This document shows positions 33,431 to 42,884 of a DNA stretch of 64,000 nt, one piece after another. The DNA is from Anoxybacterium sp963668245 (GTDB lineage: Bacteria > Bacillota > Clostridia > Peptostreptococcales > Anaerovoracaceae): the NCBI GenBank assembly GCA_963668245.2, contig OY764195.2, forward strand, positions 2,356,001 to 2,420,000, read 5' to 3'. The notes under the pieces were generated by a model. That model was not told the origin of the DNA and did no database searches. It was given only the letters and a program-made list of their open reading frames with translations. Position 1 is the first letter of the stretch. The number at the start of each line of letters is the position of its first letter. Made by a program: the position numbers and the translations under genes.

Positions 33431-36184
33431 TCATTGTGTTATTTTTGTATCTAGTTCATAGTCATGATAGACTTTATCGAGTTGCAAATACTTACCAATT
33501 ACTTCCCTTGCTACAGGGGCTGCATAGGTGGATGTTCCACCTTGAAATAAGAGAACACCGACAGCAATTTTGGGATCATCAGCTGGTGCCAATGTCATAA
33601 CCCATGCAAACGGATCATAGCCACTTTTATAGGCATCAATTTTTGCGGCAGTAACTTTTCCATTGCTCAGATTAATGACGGCCTGTCTTACTGCATAATT
33701 TTTTGTAGAATAGATATCTGGATATTCTTTGAGCAATCGCTCCATTTCGGCCTCAACCGCACTCCAGCTTAGGCTTCCGCTAATCTTTGGCAAATATTCT
33801 TTGATATATTCAACTTCATCTGGTGGGTTAATTTTACCAGCACGCTCTGCAGTACCACTCTTTGCTGCCACTTGAACGGGAAAGCTTCCAAATGTTCCCT
33901 TTAAGCTTCCTTTTGATCCTGTCGCAACAAGTTTCATTCCTTTAATAATTTCTTTTAGTTCCGCTGGATTAGATATATCAATTTTCGTTCCTTCTTCTTT
34001 TTCAATCGTTCCCTTACCTTCTATTGCTTTGATCAGACTAACCGTATTATGCGTACCTCCATTTCCTATTGTTGCAACGTAGTTAACCATTTGCAAAGGA
34101 GTATAAGCATTTTCTCCTTGACCAATTGAAATATTTAGTTCATCCCCGGTACTCCAATTTGCTTGATTAAAATATGTAAACTTGCATAAATCTGCTACAG
34201 TCTCAATCATATCTTCTTTGATACCAATTTTTCCCAATCTACTAATCAGCTCATTACGCGTAGGATTTTCTTCCGTCCATCCAACAATGGTCATAATATT
34301 ATCGTCCAATTTATCCTTGTCATCGATTATGTTTTTTTCAAAATACATTTCGGCTCTACCGTACAACACATTTTTTAACAACGTTTTAATCTGTGCCAGT
34401 TTTCGTTCTTGACTCGGTACAGGAATAACCGTTTCTGGTATTTCAATTCCAGTAGGTAAACCAAGTCCATACTGCTGCGCAAAAGACATGATTTTCTCGA
34501 TATTCATCGGCTCTTTTAATCCCAATGACGTTTTTTTATAGAAGTCACGCCCCGTTGCAATATCGAAAAAATAATAGTTGCAGGAAACTTCTAGTGCTTC
34601 TGCAAGGTTCACATATCCATGGCTTCCTCTTGTTCTATTCCAAATCAAGCATGCATACGTTTTATTACCTAGCGTTACAGCCCCGCCATCGTATAATTTC
34701 CGCTCTGGGTCGAGTCCACTTTCCAACGCAGCTGTAGCCGTTACCATTTTAAAAATAGAACCCGGCTGAACTGCGGACCTTGCTGCTACGTTGTAAAGTG
34801 GCAGTGGAGAAAGTGGATCTCTTGGATTCTCTGCTTGTAGCGAGTTCCAAGCATCTTTACTAATTCCAGTAGCAAAGAGGTTGGGATCATAATCTGGATA
34901 ACTAGCCATCGCAAGTACATCACCCGTTTCCACATCCAATGCCACTACAGCTCCTACATTTGCATTTGGATAGGCCGTTCCATATTTAAAGTTTCCCCAT
35001 TGACTTTGGAAAGTACCACCTCTTTGTATTTCAGTTAAAGCTTGCTTCAAGGCATCTTCAGCAGTTTTTTGAAGTTCCAAATCAATGGTTAGATAAACGT
35101 CTTTTCCTTTTTCAGGTTCTGTCTCATTGATAACACGTACCAATTCACCAAAAGCATTGACTTCAACATTTTTTGTACCATCGGAACCCTTTAGTGACGA
35201 TTCAAATGCTTTTTCAATTCCTTCTTGCCCTACCATATCAGTAGATTTATATCCCATCTCATCCACATAGTAGGCTTTATTACTTTCAGAGATTTTGCCT
35301 AAGTATCCCAATACATGCGCCGAAGTATTTCCATTGGGATAATACCGTATGGATTCTGCAACCACTTCAACACCTGGTAAATTGGAGTTCGTTTCCTCTA
35401 GGATAACAATTGTTTTATCCGACACATTACTCGCAATTTTTGCTGGCATATATTTTCGGTAACCCTGAGAAGACAACTCGTTACGTACAACCATGATTTT
35501 CCTTGCTTCTTCATCTGACATTACAGCAGAAATCTCAAATTTCTCACGAAGTGCCTGAAATGCTTCTTCAGCAGTTAAAGATATATCCAAGTAATACCTC
35601 TGCAAAAAGCTTTCTTTATCCATTTCCTCTAAAAATTTCATATTCTTGACCGATATCGGAGGAAATATATTGTAGACATTTTGCAATTCAGTTTGAGCAT
35701 CGTATTTATCTAGTCGTTCATCAATATTTTGTCTTGTTCGAATCTCGGCAAAGGCTTGCTCCGCTGTGAAAGTGATTGGCATTACTTGGGTTTGTAGCCA
35801 ATCCTCAATATCCTTCTGATAAGTATAATAAAAAGATCCATTTTCCATCTTAATCGGAAAGTTATCAAAATAAGTATCCCCGTTGTTTTCTAAAACACGA
35901 ATTAAGTTTTGCGCAACTTGATTGATTTGCTCATCTGACAAATCTCCTGCACTAAATTGTACTGTAAAACTAGGCACATTTCCTGCCAAAACACGACCAT
36001 AACGATCTAATATTTCTCCTCTTGGTGCAGAAGTGTTGATACTCTTTATACTAATACTTGAAGCTGCTTCTTCCCATTGCTTTCCTTCTAGAACAGTCAG
36101 TGCAAATAATCGAATTCCCAATATTGCCATCATAATCATGAACAAGGCGAGTATTTGATTGTTTCTATATTTTATCCATTTCAT
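33431..36184 (-). CDS. mrdA: penicillin-binding protein 2 (class B transpeptidase, elongasome)
   Basis: Transpeptidase partner of RodA, anchored by one N-terminal TM helix. Motifs are SxxK in QPGSIFKM, SxN in EVSCNYY, and KSG in AAKSGTAER. The N-terminal pedestal shows APRGEILDRYGRVLAGN. At 917 residues it is much longer than typical PBP2 (about 600-700). The extra length is in the N-terminal half (about residues 120-260, Glu-rich) and in an insert between SxN and KSG with YGRAEMYFEK. Such insertions are common in clostridial PBP2. It overlaps mreD by four bases and ends 10 bp from minD. Confidence 0.94.
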   Translation of the reverse strand: MKWIKYRNNQILALFMIMMAILGIRLFALTVLEGKQWEEAASSISIKSINTSAPRGEILDRYGRVLAGNVPSFTVQFSAGDLSDEQINQVAQNLIRVLENNGDTYFDNFPIKMENGSFYYTYQKDIEDWLQTQVMPITFTAEQAFAEIRTRQNIDERLDKYDAQTELQNVYNIFPPISVKNMKFLEEMDKESFLQRYYLDISLTAEEAFQALREKFEISAVMSDEEARKIMVVRNELSSQGYRKYMPAKIASNVSDKTIVILEETNSNLPGVEVVAESIRYYPNGNTSAHVLGYLGKISESNKAYYVDEMGYKSTDMVGQEGIEKAFESSLKGSDGTKNVEVNAFGELVRVINETEPEKGKDVYLTIDLELQKTAEDALKQALTEIQRGGTFQSQWGNFKYGTAYPNANVGAVVALDVETGDVLAMASYPDYDPNLFATGISKDAWNSLQAENPRDPLSPLPLYNVAARSAVQPGSIFKMVTATAALESGLDPERKLYDGGAVTLGNKTYACLIWNRTRGSHGYVNLAEALEVSCNYYFFDIATGRDFYKKTSLGLKEPMNIEKIMSFAQQYGLGLPTGIEIPETVIPVPSQERKLAQIKTLLKNVLYGRAEMYFEKNIIDDKDKLDDNIMTIVGWTEENPTRNELISRLGKIGIKEDMIETVADLCKFTYFNQANWSTGDELNISIGQGENAYTPLQMVNYVATIGNGGTHNTVSLIKAIEGKGTIEKEEGTKIDISNPAELKEIIKGMKLVATGSKGSLKGTFGSFPVQVAAKSGTAERAGKINPPDEVEYIKEYLPKISGSLSWSAVEAEMERLLKEYPDIYSTKNYAVRQAVINLSNGKVTAAKIDAYKSGYDPFAWVMTLAPADDPKIAVGVLLFQGGTSTYAAPVAREVIGKYLQLDKVYHDYELDTKITQ

Positions 36185-36717
36185 GATTTATATAAGCTCC
36201 TTGCTTCCTGAAGGTTTCCTCTGTACATATAACGATCACTTCTGTGTTTGATAACTTTTCTGCTCAGTATCAAATACAAAATCAGTGTAATCATCATATT
36301 ATATACAATCATTACACCATTCTTTTCTAAAACGTAAACAAAGTCATAAGCATATCCTAGCATCTTATAAAGTCCAAAATATACGAGTGCATATACACTT
36401 GACCCCCCTAATGAAACAAGAAATAAGGAAATCAAACTATCTTTATATAGGTACCGCTTCATTTCAATACAGACCAATGCTGAAAGGAAATATGAAAAGG
36501 GCCCAATCCCTATAATTTCACCAAAACAAAAATCATTCAGTAATCCAAATAATATTCCAAATACAACACCGTGATACCCATCAATTAGAAAAGAAAAGAT
36601 GACTACCAAGCATAGCATTAGATTTGGTGACATCTGAAACACTTTAAAATGATTCATCACTGTAGATTGAAGAATGAATGCAATGAAAAATATGATGAAT
36701 GTATATCTATATTTCAA
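36181..36717 (-). CDS. mreD: rod shape-determining protein MreD
   Basis: A 178-residue membrane protein with about five hydrophobic helices. It was assigned by its position between mreC and mrdA and by family-typical LFGLLNDFCFGEIIGIGPFSY. MreD is the integral membrane part of the elongasome that interacts with MreC. Sequence conservation in the family is low, so context carries much of the weight. The last four bases overlap the mrdA start. Confidence 0.88.
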   Translation of the reverse strand: MKYRYTFIIFFIAFILQSTVMNHFKVFQMSPNLMLCLVVIFSFLIDGYHGVVFGILFGLLNDFCFGEIIGIGPFSYFLSALVCIEMKRYLYKDSLISLFLVSLGGSSVYALVYFGLYKMLGYAYDFVYVLEKNGVMIVYNMMITLILYLILSRKVIKHRSDRYMYRGNLQEARSLYKS

Positions 36718-36726
36718 TACAGCCTC

Positions 36727-37551
36727 CTATGATTCCACCAATACAGTTACCTTTTGTAAATTTTTAAAATACGCACTTGGCTCAATGGTAACTGTTTTTA
36801 ATAACGTATCATTGTTCCAAATAACCTTATCCACCTTACCAATTGGAATACCTTCTGGGTACATTCCGATTCCTGATGTGATCAAGATATCTCCTTCAAT
36901 GACTGCAGCATCAGGATCTAGCATATATCCCTCTAGGCCTCCCGAGCCATCACCAGACAAAATACCTAGCAGTTTCATATCGCGAAATACCATAAAGCTA
37001 ACTGAATTTTGTTCATCAATCACAGAAATAACCTTTGACCAAGCATCTCCTGCTTCCAAAACTCTTCCAATCAAACCATCTCCATTGATCACCACATCAT
37101 CTTTAGAAACACCCTGTTCCGTTCCAGCGTCTATGGTAAAAATATTAAACCAATTTGATCCATCCATGCCAATCACATCCGCTGTGACTAGGTCATAGTT
37201 TTGAGTCACATTTTCATATCCAAGTACATTGGACAAATTTCTCAGCTCGGTCAGTTCTGCACCAGAAAGTTTCGCTTGCGTTAGTTCCCGTTTCAGCTGA
37301 AAAACCTCTTCTTTCAACGCCTCATTTTCTTTCATGATAGAACGAAAACGGAATAGTCCCGAGGCGCTGGTTTCAATGGTATTCCCAGCACTCGAAACGG
37401 GTCCTTGAACAAAAGATACTATTTTTTGTACCCCTTTCCCCACCGGCGTACTATTACCTATACTATTGTAAGATATGACAATCACAATAATCATGATAAA
37501 CAATATCGATAAAATGACTGTCAGTATTCGATGTTCTTTTAGCCAATTCAT
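36727..37551 (-). CDS. mreC: rod shape-determining protein MreC
   Basis: MreC links cytoplasmic MreB to the periplasmic PBPs. The 274-residue chain has a TM helix at about 9-28, a coiled coil (about 70-100, EALKEEVFQLKRELTQ), then the beta-barrel domain with GSNWFNIFTIDAGTEQGVSKDDVVI and GLIGRVLEAG. It overlaps mreB by four bases and lies 9 bp from mreD. Length fits the family. Confidence 0.93.
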   Translation of the reverse strand: MNWLKEHRILTVILSILFIMIIVIVISYNSIGNSTPVGKGVQKIVSFVQGPVSSAGNTIETSASGLFRFRSIMKENEALKEEVFQLKRELTQAKLSGAELTELRNLSNVLGYENVTQNYDLVTADVIGMDGSNWFNIFTIDAGTEQGVSKDDVVINGDGLIGRVLEAGDAWSKVISVIDEQNSVSFMVFRDMKLLGILSGDGSGGLEGYMLDPDAAVIEGDILITSGIGMYPEGIPIGKVDKVIWNNDTLLKTVTIEPSAYFKNLQKVTVLVES

Positions 37552-38588
37552 ACTCTTCTTTTGGTGCCTCTTCCTGCATATTTTTGTATTTTTTCAATGT
37601 TTGCCAAGCTTTTTCCTGTGCCTTCTGCAACTGCTTCCAAAGCATTTTCTGCAATCGTAACATCTAACCCAGTTGCATCTTCAATTAATATATCTAATCC
37701 TTTTATCAAAGCGCCTCCGCCAGAAAGTACCAATCCATTGCTTACGATATCCGCAGCAATTTCGGGTGGTGTTTTTTCTAGTGTATTGCGAATTCCATCG
37801 ATAATAATTTTGATAGGCTCTTCTAGCGCTTTTAAAGCATCTTCCGATGTAATCGTTACGGTTTTCGGTAGGCCAGTTAAAATATCTCTACCGCTTGCCT
37901 CCATTTCTACTACTGCATTTTCATCCGAAGGATCAATATAAGCACATCCGATGGACATTTTAATAGCCTCTGCGGTTTTATCCCCAATGAGCAAGTCATA
38001 CTGCTTTCTCATATAAACTACAATGGCATCGCTCAGTTTATCCCCAGCATGACGCAAAGAGGTACTTGTCACAATCCCTCCTAATGCAATAATTGCAATA
38101 TCAGAGGTACCACCACCAATATCAGCAATCATACAACCCATGGCACTCTCTACAGGCAAACCCGTTCCAATCGCTGCTGCCATTGGCTCATCCAGTATAT
38201 ATACTTCTTTAGCCCCCATCTGCCTAGCAACTTCTTCTACCGCTCTTTTTTCAACTTCTGTAACTCCAGACGGAACACCGACAACGATTCTTACTTTCGT
38301 AAAAAAATTAGTTTCTGGCATAACCCTCTTAATATATTCTTTTAACATACTTGCCGTCATATCGAAATCAGAAATAACGCCATCTTGCAGTGGTCTAACT
38401 ACCTTTATATGCTCTGGAGCTTTACCGATCATATCCTTTGCTTCTTTTCCAGTTGCAAGTACTTCCTTAGAAAACATGTCCATGGCAATTACCGATGGTT
38501 CATTTAAAACGATTCCTCTATTCTTGATATATATTAATGTATTTGCAGTGCCTAAATCAATTCCCATGTCTCTTACGAATAAGCTCAT
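37548..38588 (-). CDS. mreB: rod shape-determining protein MreB (bacterial actin)
   Basis: Actin-like filament protein guiding sidewall synthesis. Actin-fold nucleotide motifs are DMGIDLGTANTLIY (phosphate 1), IADIGGGTSDIA (phosphate 2) and LSGGGALIKGLD (adenosine). The PAIGTG-like segment PMAAAIGTGLPV is also present. 346 residues is standard. It is the first gene of mreBCD-mrdA-minD, with a 48-bp gap after radC, which reads in the same direction. Confidence 0.96.
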   Translation of the reverse strand: MSLFVRDMGIDLGTANTLIYIKNRGIVLNEPSVIAMDMFSKEVLATGKEAKDMIGKAPEHIKVVRPLQDGVISDFDMTASMLKEYIKRVMPETNFFTKVRIVVGVPSGVTEVEKRAVEEVARQMGAKEVYILDEPMAAAIGTGLPVESAMGCMIADIGGGTSDIAIIALGGIVTSTSLRHAGDKLSDAIVVYMRKQYDLLIGDKTAEAIKMSIGCAYIDPSDENAVVEMEASGRDILTGLPKTVTITSEDALKALEEPIKIIIDGIRNTLEKTPPEIAADIVSNGLVLSGGGALIKGLDILIEDATGLDVTIAENALEAVAEGTGKSLANIEKIQKYAGRGTKRRV

Positions 38589-38635
38589 TTTGAGATTCTC
38601 CTTTTGTTTTGCATAATTTATATTGTTCTATCGTC

Positions 38636-39334
38636 CTACATCAATCTTTTTTCTTTTAAACTGACATACTCTCCATCACCTATAATCAAATGATCAAGCA
38701 ATTTGATTCCAAGCAGCTCACCTGCTTCTACCAAACGATTTGTGATATTGATATCAGCATCACTTGGCGTTGGATTTCCACTGGGATGATTATGGACAGC
38801 AATCAAAGCACAGGCACTTTTTTTAACTGCAGTACAAAACACCTCTCGAGGATGAACCACAGAGCTATTTAAATTGCCCACGGATATGTTTTCAATCATT
38901 ATGATTTCATTTTTGGTGTTTAAGAGCAGGACCTTGAAATGTTCCTTCTTTAAGTATCTCATCTCCTCCAAAAACAAAGACGCCACCTCTCCTGGCGAAG
39001 AAATGTTGACTCGTTGTTCTTTTGGTTTGGTTGCAATTCGCTTTCCTAGTTCGATGGCAGCAATAATTTGACATGATTTTGCCATTCCCATTCCAGGAAT
39101 TGCTGATAATTCATCAGGAAGACAGTTGGTTAAATAAGAAATGCCTTTTTTTTCTAAGGCCAAAATTCTGTTAGCTAATGTAATAGCTGAAACGGATTTC
39201 GTTCCAGTTCCAATTAGAATAGCAAGTAATTCTGCATTTGATAAAACGCTTGCACCATGCTGAATCAATTTTTCTCTAGGTCGCTCATCATTGGGAAGCG
39301 ATTTAATCGTGGCATCTTTCACAACAGGATTCAT
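38636..39334 (-). CDS. radC: RadC family JAB/MPN-domain protein
   Basis: The C-terminal JAMM zinc motif is complete: AVHNHPSGNPTPSDAD, with an upstream Glu in HPREVF. The N-terminal helix-hairpin-helix part shows LSAIPGMGMAKSCQIIAAIELGKR. The family's biochemical role is unsettled despite the historical DNA-repair name. A longer frame begins at 39394, but the ATG at 39334 (MNPVVKDATIKSLP) follows GGGGGA and matches the usual start. It lies next to mreB and divergent from maf, the standard Firmicutes order. Confidence 0.92.
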   Translation of the reverse strand: MNPVVKDATIKSLPNDERPREKLIQHGASVLSNAELLAILIGTGTKSVSAITLANRILALEKKGISYLTNCLPDELSAIPGMGMAKSCQIIAAIELGKRIATKPKEQRVNISSPGEVASLFLEEMRYLKKEHFKVLLLNTKNEIIMIENISVGNLNSSVVHPREVFCTAVKKSACALIAVHNHPSGNPTPSDADINITNRLVEAGELLGIKLLDHLIIGDGEYVSLKEKRLM

Positions 39335-39499
39335 TTTTCCCCCATGGCATAATTGCCAGAATTTTCTCCTCTTCTCTCTATCAATGTTTGACAAGAATTG
39401 TCGTTTGCCCCTATTCTCGTTACTTAAACAAGTTCCTATATTTTATCATTTTACATGGCTTAATACAATTACAATTCTCAAATTTCAGAAAACATTTCG

Positions 39500-39528
39500 T
39501 TGAGATTCTAATATTTGAATGCTAAAAT
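39500..39528 (+). promoter_or_regulatory. promoter of maf
   Basis: TTGAGA (39500-39505), 17-bp spacer, TAAAAT (39523-39528). The 64-bp leader before the ATG contains ACTATATATAGT and an ATTCAAAT that could pair with ATTTGAAT in the promoter spacer. Confidence 0.65.
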
Positions 39529-39591
39529 GGACACAGAGAAATAAGCAAACTATATATAGTATTCAAATAGAAAGGAAGTACATCTTTACAT

Positions 39592-40194
39592 ATGAAAAAA
39601 CAAATCATCTTGGCTTCTTCATCACCCCGAAGAATTGAAATGATAAAAGTCAATGGCATTGATCCGATTATATGCCCCTCTAATGCCGAGGAAACCGTCC
39701 CAATTTGCCTATCTCTTGATCAAACCGTCATGTATCTTGCCCTGAAAAAGGCGCTAGAGGTTGAGCAACAATGGAACCAATCCGGTCAGACCGCTCACAA
39801 TGATATGGTGATTATTGCTGCCGATACTACGGTTTATAAAGATAGAATCATGGGAAAACCGATAGATTGGAATGATGCAGAACAAACGTTGAAGTTCCTT
39901 CGCGGAACCCATCATCTCGTTGCAACCGGAGTAGCGCTTGTTAGTCCAAATAAGCAAAAACGGACCGTATTTTATGAGGTAACAAAAGTGTTTTTTCACC
40001 AGTATACCGACGAAGATATTATTGAATATCTCAATACAGATGAACCCTGGGATAAGGCAGGCAGCTATGCCATTCAAGGTATTTTTAGCAAACACATTCA
40101 AGGCTATGAGGGAAGTTATGAAAACGTCATCGGTTTTCCTTGGGATCGAATCCAATCGGAGTTAAAGGAAAATTGGCCAGAAATCATTCTATAA
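39592..40194 (+). CDS. maf: Maf-like nucleotide pyrophosphatase
   Basis: Maf proteins hydrolyse non-canonical or modified nucleoside triphosphates and affect septum formation when overexpressed. Motifs are ILASSSPRRIEM at the N-terminus, the Glu in SNAEET, AADTTVYKDRIMGKP, and YDKAGSY-like WDKAGSYAIQG. A length of 200 is standard. It is divergent from radC and near mreB, as in many Firmicutes. The ribosome site is AAAGGAAG. Confidence 0.93.
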   Translation: MKKQIILASSSPRRIEMIKVNGIDPIICPSNAEETVPICLSLDQTVMYLALKKALEVEQQWNQSGQTAHNDMVIIAADTTVYKDRIMGKPIDWNDAEQTLKFLRGTHHLVATGVALVSPNKQKRTVFYEVTKVFFHQYTDEDIIEYLNTDEPWDKAGSYAIQGIFSKHIQGYEGSYENVIGFPWDRIQSELKENWPEIIL

Positions 40195-40249
40195 ACAATA
40201 TGTTTCATTAAGATCCACCCCAAACGAGACTCCATATAATAAAAAAACT

Positions 40250-40290
40250 AAAACCCTCTGACGATTCCATTGGAATCGTCAGAGGGTTTT
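40250..40290. terminator. bidirectional terminator between maf and the DUF1015 gene
   Basis: A near-perfect 18-bp stem (ACCCTCTGACGATTCC against its complement) with a three-base loop, A-run before and T-run after, so it works in both directions. The genes on either side converge. Confidence 0.92.
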
Positions 40291-40342
40291 ATCATCGTAT
40301 TCACATCATGCTAGTAGAAGCACAGTGATGCTTTCATCAACT

Positions 40343-41587
40343 TTAGAGTTCGTGCATAAACAATCCACTGCCTAGTTTTGGTTCAAACCAAGTGGATTTT
40401 GGTGGCATAACCTGATTTTGATCAGAAACAGCAAGTAGCTCGGCAATAGACACTGGATAGAGAGCAAATCCAACCTTCATATCCTTATTGATTCTTCGTT
40501 CAAGCTCCCCAAGCCCTCGTATACCACCTACAAAATCAATCCGTTTGTCCGTTCTAGGATCCTCTATCCCAAGCACTGGCTTCAAAAGATTCTCTTGCAA
40601 AATAGAAACATCAAGACTTCCGATTACATCACTAGGAACAATTTCTTCTTTTGCTGTCAACCGATACCACTGGCCATTTAATATCATTGCAAAAGTATGC
40701 TTTGCTTCTGGACGATAAGGACTGTTGATTGCATCAATTTTATCTAAAACAAATTTCTCTGCAACCTTAGAAAGAAATGCATCTTCTTCGTATCCATTTA
40801 AGTCCTTTATCACACGATTGTAATCAAAAATCTTTAAATCTGAGTCTGGGAAAACAACCGCCATAAAGTAATTGAATTCTTCATCACCACTATAGATTGA
40901 GTTTTCCGCTCTTCGTTTTTTTCCTACTTTTACTGCTGATGCAGATCGATGGTGTCCATCTGCTATATAAAGAGAATCGACTTCAGCAAACAACTCAGTC
41001 ATGGAAGAAACCACTGACGGATCTGTGATTGCCCAAAGCGTATGGCCAATTTGATCATCTGTTACAAAATCATATTCTGGCGTATGATTTAACATCCAGC
41101 CTTCCATTATCATTCTAATTCTTTTATCGTCTCTATATGTTAAAAAAACAGGTTCCGTATTGGTATTACATATATCAAAGTGATTGATTCTATCCAGTTC
41201 TTTTTCTACTCTAGTAAATTCATGTTTTTTGATGGTATTATTTTCATATTCATCAATAGAGACACAACCAACAACACCTACTTGCGCTCTGCCATTCATC
41301 ACCTGTTTATATAAATATAGTGATGGTGCAGCTTCTCGAATCAATACTCCTTGATTGATAAAATCACCAATATTACTCTTTGCCTTTTGATAAACAGCTT
41401 CTGTATATGGATTTGCTTCTTCTGGCAAATCAATTTCCGACCTGCATATATGTAAAAAGCTATACGGATTCCCTTCTGCCATTTTTGTAGCTTCTTCCCG
41501 ATTCATTACGTCATACGGTAATGAAATCACCTTCTCCGCATATTTTGTATTCGGTCTAATTGCCCGAAATGGTCTTATGATTGCCAT
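40343..41587 (-). CDS. DUF1015 family protein
   Basis: A 414-residue soluble protein with the DUF1015 pattern: RPFRAIRPNTKYAEKVISLPYDV at the start, NPYSFLHI, the HEFTRVEKELDR segment, and YIADGHHRSASAVK near the middle, followed by FNYFMAVVFP. The function is not established; some remote relatives are linked to free-serine kinase/ParB-like folds, so phosphate transfer on small metabolites is possible. Its start overlaps the end of cmk by 13 bp, so it is in the nrdR-cmk operon. The GGAGGTAATTAA site supports the ATG. Confidence 0.88.
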   Translation of the reverse strand: MAIIRPFRAIRPNTKYAEKVISLPYDVMNREEATKMAEGNPYSFLHICRSEIDLPEEANPYTEAVYQKAKSNIGDFINQGVLIREAAPSLYLYKQVMNGRAQVGVVGCVSIDEYENNTIKKHEFTRVEKELDRINHFDICNTNTEPVFLTYRDDKRIRMIMEGWMLNHTPEYDFVTDDQIGHTLWAITDPSVVSSMTELFAEVDSLYIADGHHRSASAVKVGKKRRAENSIYSGDEEFNYFMAVVFPDSDLKIFDYNRVIKDLNGYEEDAFLSKVAEKFVLDKIDAINSPYRPEAKHTFAMILNGQWYRLTAKEEIVPSDVIGSLDVSILQENLLKPVLGIEDPRTDKRIDFVGGIRGLGELERRINKDMKVGFALYPVSIAELLAVSDQNQVMPPKSTWFEPKLGSGLFMHEL

Positions 41588-42234
41588 TTAATTACCTCCA
41601 ATATTTTATTTGTCACATCCTCTATAGAAAGTCCTGTGGTATCAATTTCAATTGCACCCTCTGCTTTTCTGAGGGGATTTAATACTCTTGTCGAATCATC
41701 ATGATCTCTTTTTATGATATCAGCTTCCACTTGATCTAGTTCTACCACTTCACCTTTATTTTTTAGTTCAAGCCATCTTCGTTGAGCGCGTTCTGATGAG
41801 GAAGCAGTCATAAAAAACTTAAACTCTGCATCTTTTAGCACATTGGTCCCAATGTCACGTCCATCCATTACGACACTTTTAGCCTGACCCATATTGCGTT
41901 GTAATACAACAAGTTTGTCTCTTACTTCACCTATAGCTGAAACCGCCGACGCCATCTGCGATATCTCATGCTCTCTAATTTCATCATTTATAATCTTTCC
42001 ATCCAGTAAAATATTTCCATCTACAAAATCAATCACTGTTTGATCCAGCATTTGTTTTAATAAACTTCGATTTTTCAAATCGATTTGATTCATTAAAGCC
42101 TTATAACCAATGGCACGATACATTGCCCCTGTATCGATATAATCAACAGACAGGTACTTAGCAACCATTTTGGCTATGGTGCTCTTTCCAGCGCCAGAGG
42201 GTCCATCAATGGCGATTCTGATTTTCTTCTCCAT
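41575..42234 (-). CDS. cmk: cytidylate kinase
   Basis: Phosphorylates CMP and dCMP with ATP. Walker A is IDGPSGAGKST, followed by DYIDTGAMYRAIGY, GRDIGTNVLKDAEFKFFMTAS, RAQRRW and RDHDDSTR in the lid. The frame is open back to 42264, but the ATG at 42234 (MEKKIRIAIDGPSG) has AGGAAAG upstream and gives the standard 219 residues. It starts 29 bp inside nrdR in a different frame. Confidence 0.95.
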   Translation of the reverse strand: MEKKIRIAIDGPSGAGKSTIAKMVAKYLSVDYIDTGAMYRAIGYKALMNQIDLKNRSLLKQMLDQTVIDFVDGNILLDGKIINDEIREHEISQMASAVSAIGEVRDKLVVLQRNMGQAKSVVMDGRDIGTNVLKDAEFKFFMTASSSERAQRRWLELKNKGEVVELDQVEADIIKRDHDDSTRVLNPLRKAEGAIEIDTTGLSIEDVTNKILEVIKWQS

Positions 42235-42694
42235 GAATTCTTTCCTTTCCCAGAAGTTTTTCAATCTCTGCGATGAAGGTATTCACATCCTTAAATTGAC
42301 GATAAACAGAAGCAAATCTAACATATGCTACTTCATCGAGATCTTTTAAATGCTCCATAATAACCTCTCCGATGAGTTTGCTCTCCACTTCCTTTTCCAT
42401 CATATTGTTGAGTCCTCGTTCAATATCTTCCACAATTTTTTCAATCGCAGCAATTGGGACTGGACGTTTTTCGCAAGCCTTGATGATGCCGTTCATGACC
42501 TTATTACGATCAAATGCTTCTCTGCTACCATCCTTTTTAATGACCATGAAAATCATTTCTTCTACTTTTTCATAAGTAGTAAATCGTTTATTGCAGCTAT
42601 CACATTCTCGTCTGCGTCGAATCGCATGTCCTTCTTCTGTTGGTCTTGAATCAATTACTCTTGTGTCTGCGTTTTCACAAAATGGGCACCTCAT
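42206..42694 (-). CDS. nrdR: NrdR, ATP-cone repressor of ribonucleotide reductase genes
   Basis: NrdR binds dATP/ATP and represses nrd operons. The zinc ribbon has C3, C6, C31 and C34 (CPFCENADTRV, CDSC). An ATP-cone follows (KKDGSREAFDRNKV, ACEKRPV, GEVIMEHLKDLDEVAYVRFASVYRQF). 162 residues is slightly long for the family because of a C-terminal extension that overlaps cmk. No nrd genes are in the window. Confidence 0.95.
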   Translation of the reverse strand: MRCPFCENADTRVIDSRPTEEGHAIRRRRECDSCNKRFTTYEKVEEMIFMVIKKDGSREAFDRNKVMNGIIKACEKRPVPIAAIEKIVEDIERGLNNMMEKEVESKLIGEVIMEHLKDLDEVAYVRFASVYRQFKDVNTFIAEIEKLLGKERIHGEENQNRH

Positions 42695-42800
42695 TATATT
42701 CCCTCCAATTTTCGAGAATAGCTATAAAATACTAATACTATTATATCTTTGCTTTATTTTACCTATATATTGTATTCGTTGCAAGTTTTTTATGATCAGA

Positions 42801-42840
42801 CAAAGAAAAAGTGTACACCGAAGTGTACACTTTTTCTTTG
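42801..42840. terminator. bidirectional terminator between nrdR and amt
   Basis: An 18-bp perfect inverted repeat with arm core AAAAAGTGTACAC and a CGAA loop. The arms themselves are A-rich then T-rich. It terminates amt on the minus strand, 45 bp after its stop. Confidence 0.88.
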
Positions 42841-42884
42841 TTGTTAGTATTTCAGAGTAGGTAATAGCTCACTATTTTTCCCAC

